Of a DNA stretch of 64,000 nucleotides, positions 46,721 through 55,877 are shown piece by piece. Source of the DNA: Bradyrhizobium sp. 190 (lineage in GTDB: Bacteria > Pseudomonadota > Alphaproteobacteria > Rhizobiales > Xanthobacteraceae); assembly GCF_023073415.1 (NCBI RefSeq), contig NZ_JADPJL010000008.1, positions 682,001-746,000 of the forward strand. The letters run 5' to 3'. Each line of letters opens with the position of its first letter. Position 1 is the stretch's first letter. Both the position numbers and the translations under genes were made by a program. Under the pieces are notes generated by a model. That model was not told where the DNA came from. It made no database searches and saw only the letters and a list, made by a program, of their open reading frames with translations.

Positions 46721-49039
46721 TTACGCCTCCAATTGCTTGCCGATCGGCAGTGCGCGGATGCGCTTGCCGGTCGCGGCGAAGATCGCGTTGATCAGCGCCG
46801 GCGCAAAGGGCGGCACACCCGGCTCGCCGACGCCGCTGGGCGGCGTGTCGGGGCCGGCAGGCGCGATGTAGACGTTGGTTACGGCCGGGGACTCGTCGAT
46901 CCGGAGCAATGGGCAATCGTCAAAATTGCCCTGTTGCACCTTGCCATCCTTGAAGGTAACTGCGCCATGTTTGGCGAGGCTCAGGCCCATGATCGCGGCG
47001 CCCTCGATCTGCGACTGGATCCGCTCCGGATTGACGTAGGTTCCGCAATCAATGGCGGTATCGACCCGCGGCACGGTGAGCTTGCCCTTGTCGTCAACGG
47101 CCACCTCGACGATCGTCGCGATATAGCTGACGAAGCTGCGATGCGCGGCAATGCCGAGCCCGTGTCCCTTGGGAACGGACCGTCCCCAGCCGCCCTTGTC
47201 TGCGACCAGTTCGACGACCTTGCGAAGGCGCGCGGTATCGATCGGATAGCTGTCATAGGGCTCGCCGTAGTTCCAGAGGTCTTTCACCGAATCGAGCTTG
47301 ACGATCCGGGGCGAGCCGATCAGCTCCAGCAGCATATCCTTTTGATCGCGTTTGGTGGCATGGGCGATTTCAGCCACCATCGACTGCACCGCAAAGGCAC
47401 GCGGGATATTCGACACCGAGCGGAACCAGCCGATGCGGGTACGCGCGGCCGCTTCCGGATTCTCGCACTGGACGTTGGCGATCTCGAAGGGCATGTCGAC
47501 CAGCCCCATGCCGAGTTCGAACGGCGCCTGATGCAGCGCACCGGCGGCAAACGTCGAGGCGATGCTCGGCGCGACGCTGCGATGCCGCCAGGCCGTGACC
47601 TTGCCGCCCTTGTCGAGGCCGGCCTCGATCCGTTCCACCGAGACGGTGTGCAGGAAGCCGTTGCGAATGTCGTCTTCCCGCGTCCATTGCACCTTTACGG
47701 GGGCGCCGAGTTCCTTTGAAAGCAGGGCGGCTTCGAGGGCGAAATCGCACTTCGACTTGCGACCGAAGCCGCCGCCGAGCAGGGTGACGTTGACGGTGAC
47801 ATTCTCCTGGGGAATGCCAAGCGTCTTGGCGACGTCCTCGCGCGTTCCGCCTGCGCTTTGCACCGGTCCCCAGATCTCGGCCTTGTCGCCTTTGACGTCC
47901 GCGACTGCAACCGGCGGCTCCATGGCGACATGGGCGATATGCGGCAGATAGTATTCAGCCACGATCACCTTGTCGGCGCCCTTCAGGGCGGCTTCCACGT
48001 CACCCTCCTTGCGTACCACCAAGCCGGGCTTCCGTGCGGCTTCCTCCAGTTCGGCGCGGTAGGCAACCGACTCGTATTTGCCGTTGGCGCCATCGTCCCA
48101 GACGATCTTCAGGGCGTCGCGGCCCTTGATCGCCGCGCCGGTGTTGCGCGCGATCACTGCGACGCCGCCTAGCGGCTGGAATTTTGAAGGCCAAGGCCAG
48201 CCCTTGACTTCCAAAACCTTCTCGACGCCGGAAACCTTCATCGCCGCCGCCCCGTCAAACGACGCGACCTTGCCCCCGGTCACTGGCGGCCGGGCAATGA
48301 CGGCGTATTTCATGCCTGCTAGCCGGACGTCGGCGCCGTAACGCGCGGTGCCCACCGTGATGTCGCGGAGATCGACCATGCTGATCTGGCCTTTGCCCAG
48401 ATAGCGGAAATCCTTTGGGTCTTTCAGCCGCAAGCCTTCGACACTCGGTACCGACTGCTTGGCGGCATCGGCTGCCAGATCGCCAAAGCCAATGCGCCGT
48501 CCGCTCGCACTGTGGACGACCTCGTGATTGACCGCCTTCACTTCGGTCGCCGGCACACCCCAGCGTTTCGCGGCTGCGCCTTCGAGCATCGTGCGGGCCG
48601 AAGCGCCGATCTGGCGCATCGGTATCAGGTAGTGACGCGTGCTGCGCGATCCGTCGGTATCCTGGTTGCCGAATTTGACCTCGTCGCCATGCGCCTGCTG
48701 GATGCGAACGCGCGTCCAGTCGGCTTCCAGCTCTTCGGCAACGATCATCGGTAGGCTGGTGCGGACGCCGGTTCCCATCTCGGCGCGGTGCGCGACGATC
48801 GTGACAATGCCGTCCGGTGCGATCGCGACGAACACGCGCGGGTCCACCACGGTACCGTGCGGCATCTCGCCCGCACCGGTCTTGTACGCGGCAAAGCCGG
48901 GGCGTGACATCACAGGGGCGGCCAAAACAAAGCCGCCGGCCAGCCCGAGGCCCTTCAGGATGCTGCGGCGTGAAACGTTGTCGACTTTGACGTATCGCTC
49001 AAAGCCACGGAGCTTTTTGGGATTGGTGATGATGTTCAT
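46721..49039 (-). CDS. Molybdopterin-binding large subunit of an xanthine-dehydrogenase-family enzyme
   Basis: 772 residues, with a twin-arginine signal ([20 protein letters not shown]), so exported folded with cofactor. Motifs include [46 protein letters not shown] and [22 protein letters not shown]. This is the periplasmic isoquinoline 1-oxidoreductase/aldehyde oxidase beta-subunit type. The start at 49039 is two bases after the small-subunit stop. The substrate, likely an aldehyde or N-heterocycle, is not defined. Confidence 0.92.
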   Translation of the reverse strand: MNIITNPKKLRGFERYVKVDNVSRRSILKGLGLAGGFVLAAPVMSRPGFAAYKTGAGEMPHGTVVDPRVFVAIAPDGIVTIVAHRAEMGTGVRTSLPMIVAEELEADWTRVRIQQAHGDEVKFGNQDTDGSRSTRHYLIPMRQIGASARTMLEGAAAKRWGVPATEVKAVNHEVVHSASGRRIGFGDLAADAAKQSVPSVEGLRLKDPKDFRYLGKGQISMVDLRDITVGTARYGADVRLAGMKYAVIARPPVTGGKVASFDGAAAMKVSGVEKVLEVKGWPWPSKFQPLGGVAVIARNTGAAIKGRDALKIVWDDGANGKYESVAYRAELEEAARKPGLVVRKEGDVEAALKGADKVIVAEYYLPHIAHVAMEPPVAVADVKGDKAEIWGPVQSAGGTREDVAKTLGIPQENVTVNVTLLGGGFGRKSKCDFALEAALLSKELGAPVKVQWTREDDIRNGFLHTVSVERIEAGLDKGGKVTAWRHRSVAPSIASTFAAGALHQAPFELGMGLVDMPFEIANVQCENPEAAARTRIGWFRSVSNIPRAFAVQSMVAEIAHATKRDQKDMLLELIGSPRIVKLDSVKDLWNYGEPYDSYPIDTARLRKVVELVADKGGWGRSVPKGHGLGIAAHRSFVSYIATIVEVAVDDKGKLTVPRVDTAIDCGTYVNPERIQSQIEGAAIMGLSLAKHGAVTFKDGKVQQGNFDDCPLLRIDESPAVTNVYIAPAGPDTPPSGVGEPGVPPFAPALINAIFAATGKRIRALPIGKQLEA

Positions 49040-49041
49040 GG

Positions 49042-49494
49042 TCAGACCCCCGTCGAAGCGAGGTGAACCGCGTTTTCGATGCGCTGATAGCAGCCACAGC
49101 GGCAGATATTGCCCGCCATCGCTTCGCGTATCTGATCGTGGTTGGGTTTTGGATTTTCCAGCAGCAGCGCGGCCGCCTGCATGATCTGGCCGACCTGGCA
49201 AAAGCCGCATTGCGGGACATTGAGCTGGCGCCAGGCCTTCTGAACCGCGTGATCGCCGGTCGGATGAAGACCTTCGATCGTCGTAACGTCCCGATTGACC
49301 ACGTCGGAAACCGACGTAATGCAGGCGCGTACCGCCTGCTTGTCGACGATCACGGTGCAGGCGCCGCAAAGCGCCTGGCCGCAGCCGTATTTCGTACCCG
49401 TCAGTCCGATTTCGTCGCGTAGGAACCAGAGTAGCGGGAGATCGGGATCGCCATCCCAGTTCTTTTGCGCACCGTTAATCTTCAAAGTAATCAT
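49042..49494 (-). CDS. [2Fe-2S] small subunit of the molybdenum hydroxylase
   Basis: 150 residues. Plant-type cluster GCGQALCGACTV and second cluster CGFCQVGQIM...GNICRCGCYQRI, the usual pair of alpha subunits. GAGGATCGATC precedes the ATG. Forms the electron-transfer partner of the large subunit downstream; no FAD subunit is encoded, so electrons probably go to a cytochrome. Confidence 0.94.
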   Translation of the reverse strand: MITLKINGAQKNWDGDPDLPLLWFLRDEIGLTGTKYGCGQALCGACTVIVDKQAVRACITSVSDVVNRDVTTIEGLHPTGDHAVQKAWRQLNVPQCGFCQVGQIMQAAALLLENPKPNHDQIREAMAGNICRCGCYQRIENAVHLASTGV

Positions 49495-50151
49495 GATCGA
49501 TCCTCGCTCTTCGTAAGCTGCTGATGGTAGCTTCGACGTGAGCGAAAAACGTTACGGTTGACCGCTCAACGCCGGCGCTTCGAAATTCCTTGCTATCTGG
49601 CTGGGATTTCTTTGAGCCATCCTCCTGATCATTATTATTGGCTGTTGTTCAGTAGGCCGCGCTTGGCAGATCGGTCGCCACAAGGCGTTCTACATTTGCG
49701 TCCGCATGTTTGGCGAAAGCGGGGCATCGGCAAAAATTTGCATTTGGTCAGCAACTCTGACGCAGTGGCTACAAGCAAGAGCAACTGTCGCCAAACTTGC
49801 ACGTCGTCGTCATGACGACAAGACGCGGGGATCGCCTCTCCGCGTGGCCCGTCGCAGTACGGACTTTTGCCATTTGCGCTCAACGGACGCCGGCGTGCGC
49901 TTCGGGACGACTCCTGCAATTCTCGATCTTGGCCGCACGCGCGATGACGCACCGCACATCGCAGAAGGCTGAGCTGTTCTGCGAAATATGCATGATGCGC
50001 TAGTCGGCAGTTGCGATCGCGTGAAATGCAATGGACTCCCACTATTGCTGACTTTTCCTGGACTCGCTGACGCAACTGGAAGGAACATTACTCAAAAGAC
50101 AAAGTTGTCCGTCGCCTTCTTTTTGACCGACTCCCTGCTTCAGTTTGTGTC
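49495..50151. other. 657-bp divergent intergenic region without a supported gene
   Basis: Lies between the molybdenum-hydroxylase pair (minus) and the Rieske/PQQ unit (plus) and should hold both promoters. Open frames here have no ribosome binding site and no family look. A TTGACC at 50122 could be a -35 box for the Rieske gene but its -10 is poor. Confidence 0.5.
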
Positions 50152-50802
50152 ATGTGCAAATCCGATCAGCCCACAACGTCGATCACAAGCACAGACGCGG
50201 AACTCGCGACAGCGATGTGTCAGGATCCGACGCGGCGCGCACTCATCCTGACGGCTCTTGCCACCGGGGCCTGCCTGGCCTCGTCCAGGTCCTCCATTGC
50301 CGAGGAAGATGCACCGGGCAGCAACGAGCGGCCTCAGAAAGCCGACGTGCTGGTTTTCGCCGAAGGGGACCGTGCCGGCGAGGTGATCAAGCCGCAGGAT
50401 CTGAAAGCCGGTGGACCGCCGGTGCGGGCCTGGCCAAAGGATCCCAATACATCCGTTATCCGCAAGGGCTCGCGTCTGAACGAGGTGCTTGTCGTCAAAC
50501 TGGATCCGGCCGAACTGGATGAAGATACGCGCTCGCGTGCGGCCGGCGGCGTCGTGGCCTATTCGGCAATCTGCGTCCACACTGGCTGTCCGATCACCGC
50601 ATGGGTGAAAGCTGCATCCAGCGACAAGGATGTGTTCAAATGCGTCTGCCACAATTCGGAATTTGACCCCAGGCAAAGCGCGCAAGTTGTGTTCGGACCG
50701 GCGCCCCGGCGTCTGCCGGCGCTTCCGTTGGTGGCGGACGACGGCCCACTGACCGTGGCCGCAGCATTTGTTGGAAAGGTAGGTGCAACGCAATCCAGGT
50801 GA
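50152..50802 (+). CDS. Rieske [2Fe-2S] protein paired with a PQQ dehydrogenase
   Basis: 216 residues. A TAT-like start (DPTRRALILTALATGACLA) suggests export. The Rieske motifs are Cys141-Val-His143-Thr-Gly-Cys146 and Cys164-Val-Cys166-His167; Cys146 and Cys166 can form the disulfide. It is 73 bases upstream of the second PQQ dehydrogenase and could serve as its electron acceptor, replacing a cytochrome c. This pairing is inferred from position. Start is weakly supported. Confidence 0.85.
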   Translation: MCKSDQPTTSITSTDAELATAMCQDPTRRALILTALATGACLASSRSSIAEEDAPGSNERPQKADVLVFAEGDRAGEVIKPQDLKAGGPPVRAWPKDPNTSVIRKGSRLNEVLVVKLDPAELDEDTRSRAAGGVVAYSAICVHTGCPITAWVKAASSDKDVFKCVCHNSEFDPRQSAQVVFGPAPRRLPALPLVADDGPLTVAAAFVGKVGATQSR

Positions 50803-50875
50803 GGGCGGACCGCCATCGATCCACGACAAGACAAAAACAGAGTTCGTGAGATGAAAACAAAGGGGAGGTTGCGTT

Positions 50876-52597
50876 ATGACCTTGAAGCAATGGCTGTTGT
50901 CGGGTTTGCTCGCGTCCACATTCCTCGTTCCGATCGCTGCCGCCGGCCCGATCGAGAACTACAGCCCGGTGACGCCCGAGCGACTCAAGAATCCTGAGCC
51001 TGGCAACTGGATGCATTATCGGCGGACCTATGACGGCCAAGGATACAGCACGCTCGACCAGATCAACACCTCGAACGTGAAAAACCTGGTGCCGGTGTGG
51101 ACGTTCTCGACCGGTGTGGTCGAAGGACACCAGGCCCCGCCGATCATCAACAATGGCGTGATGTTCGTCTCAACGCCGGAAGGGCAGGTGATCGCACTCA
51201 ACGCCAAAACCGGCGACGAGTACTGGCGATACAAACGCCAGCTTCCCGAAGACCTCTTTCAATTGCACCCGACCAACCGCGGCGTAGGACTGTGGCAGGA
51301 CAAGCTATACCTCGCCACGACAGACGATCATCTGGTCGCGCTCGATGCCAAGACCGGCAAAGTGGTCTGGGATACCAAGGTCGAGGACTACAAGAAGGGG
51401 CAATATTTGACCCTGATGCCGCTGGTCGTCGACGGCAAGGTGATCGTCGGCGGTTCCGGCGGGGAATTCGGCATCCGCGGTTATATCGTTGCCTACGACG
51501 CCAACACCGGCAAGGAACTGTGGCGAACCTTCACCATTCCCGGCCCGGGCGAGTTCGGCCATGACACGTGGAGTGGCGACGACTGGAAAACGGGGGGCGC
51601 GCCTGCCTGGATGACAGGCACGTACGATATGGATACCAGGACGATCTATTGGGGCACAGGCAACGCCGCACCCTGGCCGGGTGAAACTCATCCCGGCGAC
51701 AATCTCTACTCGACGTCGGTGCTCGCGCTTGATCCCGAGAGCGGCAAGATCAAATCGTACTTCCAGTACCATCAAAACGATTCCTGGGACTGGGACGAGG
51801 TGGACGCCCCCATGCTGATCGACCTGCAAAGGGACGGCCGCACCATCAAGAGCCTGGTTCATCCCGGCCGCAACGCGATCTTCTGGGTGCTCGAGCGCAA
51901 GCCGGAGGGCATCAAATATGTAGCCGGCTGGCCTTACGTTTACACCGATGTCTGGAAGAGCATCGATCCGAACGGCAGGCCGATTGCCGATCCCGCCCAC
52001 AAGCCGGGCATCGGCAAGCGCGTCGAATTCTGTCCGTCCCTGTGGGGCGGCAAGGATTGGCCGTCGGCGGCGTATAGTCAGAATACCAAATTGGTCTACG
52101 TTCCCGCCAACGAGAATTTCTGCGGCGGTTTTACCGGCGAAAAACTACCGTTGGTTCCCGGCAAGCTTTGGCTCGGGACCAAGCCCGAGGATATCGGCTT
52201 GACACCCCGTCCCGGCGCTACCCACTTTGGCGAACTGCAGGCGTGGGATCCGGCCACGGGCAAGAAGGTCTGGTCGCATAATTTCCCGAAGTCACAACTG
52301 TTCGGTTCGGTGACCGCCACCGCTGGCGACCTCATCTTTGTCGGTGGCACCAACGACCGGATGTTCCGCGCCTTCCATGCCAAGACCGGTGAACTGCTTT
52401 GGGAGCAAAAGACCAACTCCGGGATCGTGGGCATGCCGATCGCCTATGAGGTGGACGGCACGCAGTATATTGCTGTCCAGTCGGGCTGGGGCGTCGACGC
52501 GCAGCGCATCCAGGACGCTCTGGTGGGCAAGGTCCCCGGCCTTGAGAATAACGTGCCGCAGGGCGGCGTCGTGTGGGTGTTCGCCGTCAAGAAGTGA
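50876..52597 (+). CDS. PQQ-dependent alcohol dehydrogenase, lanthanide-type signature, lacks vicinal Cys pair
   Basis: 573 residues with a signal peptide (LASTFLVPIAAAG). The propeller repeats (e.g. [13 protein letters not shown]) and GGSGGEFGI, GTGNAAPWPGETHPGDN are clear. Asp305-Trp-Asp307 supplies the catalytic Asp plus the extra lanthanide-binding Asp. The vicinal cysteines of XoxF (Cys126-Cys127) are absent; the equivalent site reads LFQLHPTNRG. No heme c domain, so a separate acceptor is needed, perhaps the upstream Rieske protein. Substrate likely an alcohol or aldehyde; exact one unknown. GGGGAGG precedes the ATG. Confidence 0.92.
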   Translation: MTLKQWLLSGLLASTFLVPIAAAGPIENYSPVTPERLKNPEPGNWMHYRRTYDGQGYSTLDQINTSNVKNLVPVWTFSTGVVEGHQAPPIINNGVMFVSTPEGQVIALNAKTGDEYWRYKRQLPEDLFQLHPTNRGVGLWQDKLYLATTDDHLVALDAKTGKVVWDTKVEDYKKGQYLTLMPLVVDGKVIVGGSGGEFGIRGYIVAYDANTGKELWRTFTIPGPGEFGHDTWSGDDWKTGGAPAWMTGTYDMDTRTIYWGTGNAAPWPGETHPGDNLYSTSVLALDPESGKIKSYFQYHQNDSWDWDEVDAPMLIDLQRDGRTIKSLVHPGRNAIFWVLERKPEGIKYVAGWPYVYTDVWKSIDPNGRPIADPAHKPGIGKRVEFCPSLWGGKDWPSAAYSQNTKLVYVPANENFCGGFTGEKLPLVPGKLWLGTKPEDIGLTPRPGATHFGELQAWDPATGKKVWSHNFPKSQLFGSVTATAGDLIFVGGTNDRMFRAFHAKTGELLWEQKTNSGIVGMPIAYEVDGTQYIAVQSGWGVDAQRIQDALVGKVPGLENNVPQGGVVWVFAVKK

Positions 52598-52618
52598 CGG
52601 CGAAAGGCAGGATCCGGC

Positions 52619-52644
52619 GCCTGGCTGCTACGCAGTGGCCAGGC
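52619..52644 (+). terminator. Weak hairpin after the PQQ dehydrogenase
   Basis: GCCTGGC and GCCAGGC (7 bp, 12-base loop), 21 bases after the stop, between two convergent genes. No T-run. Confidence 0.35.
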
Positions 52645-52753
52645 ACCGCTGCGATCCAGGCAACGCGCGCGCAGCCTCGGCCGGCGTGGGTCAGTAGCGC
52701 TTTCCTCGCCGACAATCCTACGATTTTGCACGCCGGCCTGTCGCCCCTGCGGG

Positions 52754-53269
52754 CTAAACCCCCGCATTGACGAGCAGCGGATCGGCGGAAGTTACGAGCT
52801 TCAGGGTCCGCAGCGAAAAGGTCGAGCGCGTGTGCCGGATGCCTTGAATCCGGTAGAGCTTCTCCCGAAGAAAGCGCTCGTAGTGAGTGGTGTCGGCGAC
52901 CGCTACCTTGACCAGGTAGTCGTATTCGCCGGTGACGAGATTGGCCTCGATAACCTCCGGGATCTTTGCGAGGGCGTCGCCGAACCGGGAGAGCACCTTG
53001 TCGTCGTGCTTGTCCAGCGTGACTTCGATGAAGACGATATCCTTCAGGCCGATGGCGACGTGATCGATGACCGCCGAGTAGTGCTTGATCACGCCGATCT
53101 CCTCAAGGTATCTGACCCGCGACCAGCATGGCGAAGACGACAGTCCGACGCGATTGGCCAGTTCGTTGACGGTCAGTCGTCCTTCGTCGCGGAGGATCGA
53201 AAGAATCTTTCGATCGATCAGGTCGAGGTCCGCCTTGGTTCGCGGCTTGGCGAGGGAAGATGATTTCAT
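52754..53269 (-). CDS. Lrp/AsnC-family regulator
   Basis: 171 residues: HTH (LIDRKILSILRDEGRLTVNELANRVGLSSSPCWSRVRYLEE) and RAM domain (VFIEVTLDKHDDKV, ANLVTGEYDYLVKVAV). GGAG stands just upstream of the ATG at 53269; the frame to 53398 is unsupported. Divergent from a small ACT-domain gene. Confidence 0.93.
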   Translation of the reverse strand: MKSSSLAKPRTKADLDLIDRKILSILRDEGRLTVNELANRVGLSSSPCWSRVRYLEEIGVIKHYSAVIDHVAIGLKDIVFIEVTLDKHDDKVLSRFGDALAKIPEVIEANLVTGEYDYLVKVAVADTTHYERFLREKLYRIQGIRHTRSTFSLRTLKLVTSADPLLVNAGV

Positions 53270-53382
53270 CGTAGATCTCCACAGATTCAGACGATTCTTC
53301 TGCAAAAGACGAATATCACATAAAATAATGGGAAAATCACCTGCTGACTCGGCGATACAGTCCTGCCCGAGGAGATCAGAAA

Positions 53383-53673
53383 ATGCCGTCTGCCGCATGC
53401 CGCGCTTCGTCTGTCGTCTTCAGGGCCGTTGCCACCGATTCGCTTGCCGCGGCGTCCCAGCTTCTGGCCGATGTGCAGCGCTTCGGGCTGCAGATGGTCG
53501 AATTCCGGATGATGGTCGATGTCGAGGGAGGGGCGGCCATCGACTTCGGCATCGACGCAAGGCCGGACCACGATCCAGCGATTCTCTGCTCCCGCTTCGC
53601 ACGACATCCCGCGCTCCGTTCGGTCGAGGTCGTCGGACGATCGCCGATCAAAACGGAAGGCACGGCGCCATGA
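53383..53673 (+). CDS. Small ACT-domain-like protein
   Basis: 96 residues that fit one ACT domain (FRAVATDSLAAASQLLADVQRF, then VEFRMMVDVEGG and a second helix ending SVEVVG), like the regulatory subunit of acetolactate synthase. GAGGAG precedes the ATG. Divergent from the Lrp-type regulator, suggesting amino-acid-linked control. No catalytic subunit is adjacent. Confidence 0.6.
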   Translation: MPSAACRASSVVFRAVATDSLAAASQLLADVQRFGLQMVEFRMMVDVEGGAAIDFGIDARPDHDPAILCSRFARHPALRSVEVVGRSPIKTEGTAP

Positions 53674-53894
53674 ACGTCCTGCCTCTCACCTTGCACGTTC
53701 CCGGGCCGCTGCCTTCCGCAGCGCTCCATAGTGGGAAAACGCCGCGCCTTCGATGCCGTTGCGCATCGGCGAGGCCTGGTCAGATGGCGCCCGCGCTTTG
53801 GGTGAGCCATACCGGCGCTGAGCTGGCTTTCGGCCCAAAGCCGTACCGGGCAGGTGAGGTCTTTGCTCGACCTTTCGCAAGTGACGCCAGATGA
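53670..53894 (+). CDS. Small ORF overlapping the ACT-domain gene
   Basis: 74 residues; the ATG overlaps the preceding stop as ATGA. Sequence is Pro/Arg-rich with no recognised domain (ends KPYRAGEVFARPFASDAR) and may be the truncated head of a lost gene rather than a functional protein. Confidence 0.3.
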   Translation: MNVLPLTLHVPGPLPSAALHSGKTPRLRCRCASARPGQMAPALWVSHTGAELAFGPKPYRAGEVFARPFASDAR

Positions 53895-54039
53895 ATTGGC
53901 GCCGGTCGCCGTTCCGTGTTCACGAGTTTTTTATCCTTTTATTGTCACCGATGAGAGGCAAATCCGCGGTGGTCTCCCTATCTAATTGAAATGATACTCG
54001 TCATCCAAACGACCGAGTACCCGAAATTTGGAGCTGCAC

Positions 54040-54189
54040 ATGGGTGAAGTCATTCGATTTGTTCCAAAGTCCGAGCTCGAGCGGGCCCGCTTAGTTCGAG
54101 AAGCGCGTGCGATATACGACAGCATCTTCCCGTCGGCCGATGCGATCAGCGAGCGGGGCGACGACACGACGCCGCTCCATCAGGGTTGA
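54040..54189 (+). CDS. 49-residue conserved-looking small protein
   Basis: MGEVIRFVPKSELERARL... is a short, charged, helix-forming protein resembling small rhizobial hypothetical proteins that occur in many paralogs (recalled, not searched). TTGGAG lies six bases before the ATG. No function known. Confidence 0.55.
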   Translation: MGEVIRFVPKSELERARLVREARAIYDSIFPSADAISERGDDTTPLHQG

Positions 54190-54383
54190 TTTTGCACCGC
54201 CGCCGGTGCCCGGCCGGACCCAAAATCCAGAAAATGGAGCGGCGTCACCGCCTCGCACCATTCGTCTCCAGCAGGCCGCTACCGGAAGACGTTTCAGCGC
54301 AGCATAGGGCATAATTCTCATGGCGTGACGGCAATCACACGCTGCGGTCTGTCAGGCTGTGAAACACGGCTTGATGATCGCCG

Positions 54384-54899
54384 TTACGCCGCTTGCCTGC
54401 GGCTCTTCGGCTTCGCCTTCTTGTCGAGAGAAACTTTCTCTGAGGCCGGCCGCGCGCCCGGTCCAGGATGGACATGAACTTCCTTGGCCGAAAGCGGCTC
54501 GCCGCATTCCGAGCACACCATCACGGGATCGAACATCTTGCCGCACTTGCGGTGCTCATGCAGCAGGGGGCGTCCGCGTTCGTCGACCATGTGGGTGTCA
54601 CCCCAGTGCACGAGCGCCATCATGATCGGATAGAGATCAAGTCCCTTCTGCGTCAAGATGTACTCGTGGCGTTTGGGTGACTCCTGATATGGAATGCGGC
54701 GCAGCACGCCCTGCCGAACCAGCTTTTTCAGCCGTTCTGCGAGCAAGTGACGCGTAATCCCAAGCGCTGACTGAAAACCCTCGAAGCGGCGCGTGCGCAG
54801 AAAGCATTCGCGCAGGATCAGAAGCGTCCAACGGTCGCCGATCACACCAATGGTCCGGGCCATCGAACATGGCTCTTCCTCGAGCTGATCCCATTTCAT
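54384..54899 (-). CDS. HxlR-family transcriptional regulator
   Basis: 171 residues. Opening CSMARTIGVIGDRWTLLILRECF with a winged HTH (GITRHLLAERLKKLVRQGVLRRIPY) is the HxlR pattern. A C-terminal part has CGKMFDPVMVCSECGEPL, a possible zinc ribbon with three cysteines, and a basic tail. Divergent from the catabolic cluster beginning at 55140, which it may repress. Confidence 0.92.
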   Translation of the reverse strand: MKWDQLEEEPCSMARTIGVIGDRWTLLILRECFLRTRRFEGFQSALGITRHLLAERLKKLVRQGVLRRIPYQESPKRHEYILTQKGLDLYPIMMALVHWGDTHMVDERGRPLLHEHRKCGKMFDPVMVCSECGEPLSAKEVHVHPGPGARPASEKVSLDKKAKPKSRRQAA

Positions 54900-54962
54900 T
54901 CCTGCTCTCCAGTCATCCTGGCGCCTGCTCCGCTCGAATCGCCCAGGGAACCTCAGCTACCC

Positions 54963-54980
54963 TACCATTCTAGATAGGTA
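54963..54980. promoter_or_regulatory. Imperfect dyad upstream of the HxlR gene
   Basis: TACCATTCTAGATAGGTA, 7 of 9 positions paired, TACC-N10-GGTA. Fits the size of HxlR-family operators and may mediate autoregulation. Confidence 0.4.
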
Positions 54981-55040
54981 CTCAATTCCAAACAATACCC
55001 CGTCGATCGGTTAAAATTAGCAGAATTCGGCAGAGATTTG

Positions 55041-55061
55041 ACAGTTCAATTTTAGAACTGT
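55041..55061. promoter_or_regulatory. Inverted repeat upstream of the catabolic cluster
   Basis: ACAGTTC, 7 bases, GAACTGT; perfect 7-bp arms about 80 bp before the first gene. Candidate operator for the cluster. Confidence 0.4.
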
Positions 55062-55139
55062 ATGAACGAAAAGTAGTCAGGGATCGGCTAGAGGATCGCC
55101 AAACCTGACCATTCACTTCGCTCTACGGGAGGAGCTGAC

Positions 55140-55772
55140 ATGCCCCTGAAAGTTGAATTCCTGTTCGATTTCGGCAGCCCGAACGCTTACCTGGCGGAAC
55201 TGGTCCTTCCGGGAATCGAACGGCGCACCGGCGTGAAATTCGAATATGTCCCGGTTCTGCTCGGCGGCATCTTCAAGGCGACGGGCAACATGTCCCCGTT
55301 CGACTCGCTTCGCGGCATCAAGAACAAGCCGGAATACCAGGCGCTGGAAACCCAGCGCTTCATTCGGCGCCATAACATCACGAAATTTCGGCAGAACCCC
55401 TTCTTTCCGGTCAATACGCTGATGTTGATGCGGGGCGCCGTCGCGGCTCAGTTCGAAGGCGTGTTTGAACCCTATTTCCGCGCTGCGTATCATCATATGT
55501 GGGAAGAGCCGAAGAAGGTGGATGACCTCGAAACCTTCCGGAGCGCGTTCATCTCCTCGGGCATCGATATCGACCGGTTGATTGCGCGTGCGCAGCAGGA
55601 TGACGTCAAGAAGGGGCTGATCGATCGGACCACCGACGCGGTCAACCGCGGAGCATTTGGCTCGCCGACTTTCTTCGTCGGAAAGGAAATGTTTTTCGGC
55701 AAGGACCAACTTCGGGACGTCGAGGAGTCGATTGTCGAGCAGACCAGTCAGCCGGTTCCCAAAACGGCGTAA
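55140..55772 (+). CDS. 2-hydroxychromene-2-carboxylate isomerase-like DsbA-fold protein
   Basis: 210 residues of the kappa-class GST/DsbA fold: KVEFLFDFGSPNAYLAE with the catalytic Ser, FFPVNTLMLMRG and GAFGSPTFFVG. Family enzymes use glutathione in aromatic-ring degradation. GGGAGGAG precedes the ATG. The GST downstream supports a glutathione-linked pathway. Precise substrate unknown. Confidence 0.9.
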   Translation: MPLKVEFLFDFGSPNAYLAELVLPGIERRTGVKFEYVPVLLGGIFKATGNMSPFDSLRGIKNKPEYQALETQRFIRRHNITKFRQNPFFPVNTLMLMRGAVAAQFEGVFEPYFRAAYHHMWEEPKKVDDLETFRSAFISSGIDIDRLIARAQQDDVKKGLIDRTTDAVNRGAFGSPTFFVGKEMFFGKDQLRDVEESIVEQTSQPVPKTA

Positions 55773-55877
55773 AAGTCGGGTGAGCACTGGAAGACAGGGT
55801 CGTATCCAGGGCTTGCGCGACCAAAAGCCAAATTCGCAGTCCGCCCTGTAGCAAGGGTAATAATAAGGGAGAATGCC

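Noticed and set aside
49635..50075. 146-residue minus-strand ORF in the gap before the Rieske gene
   Set aside because: Composition and Cys/Arg-rich translation look random; no start signal.
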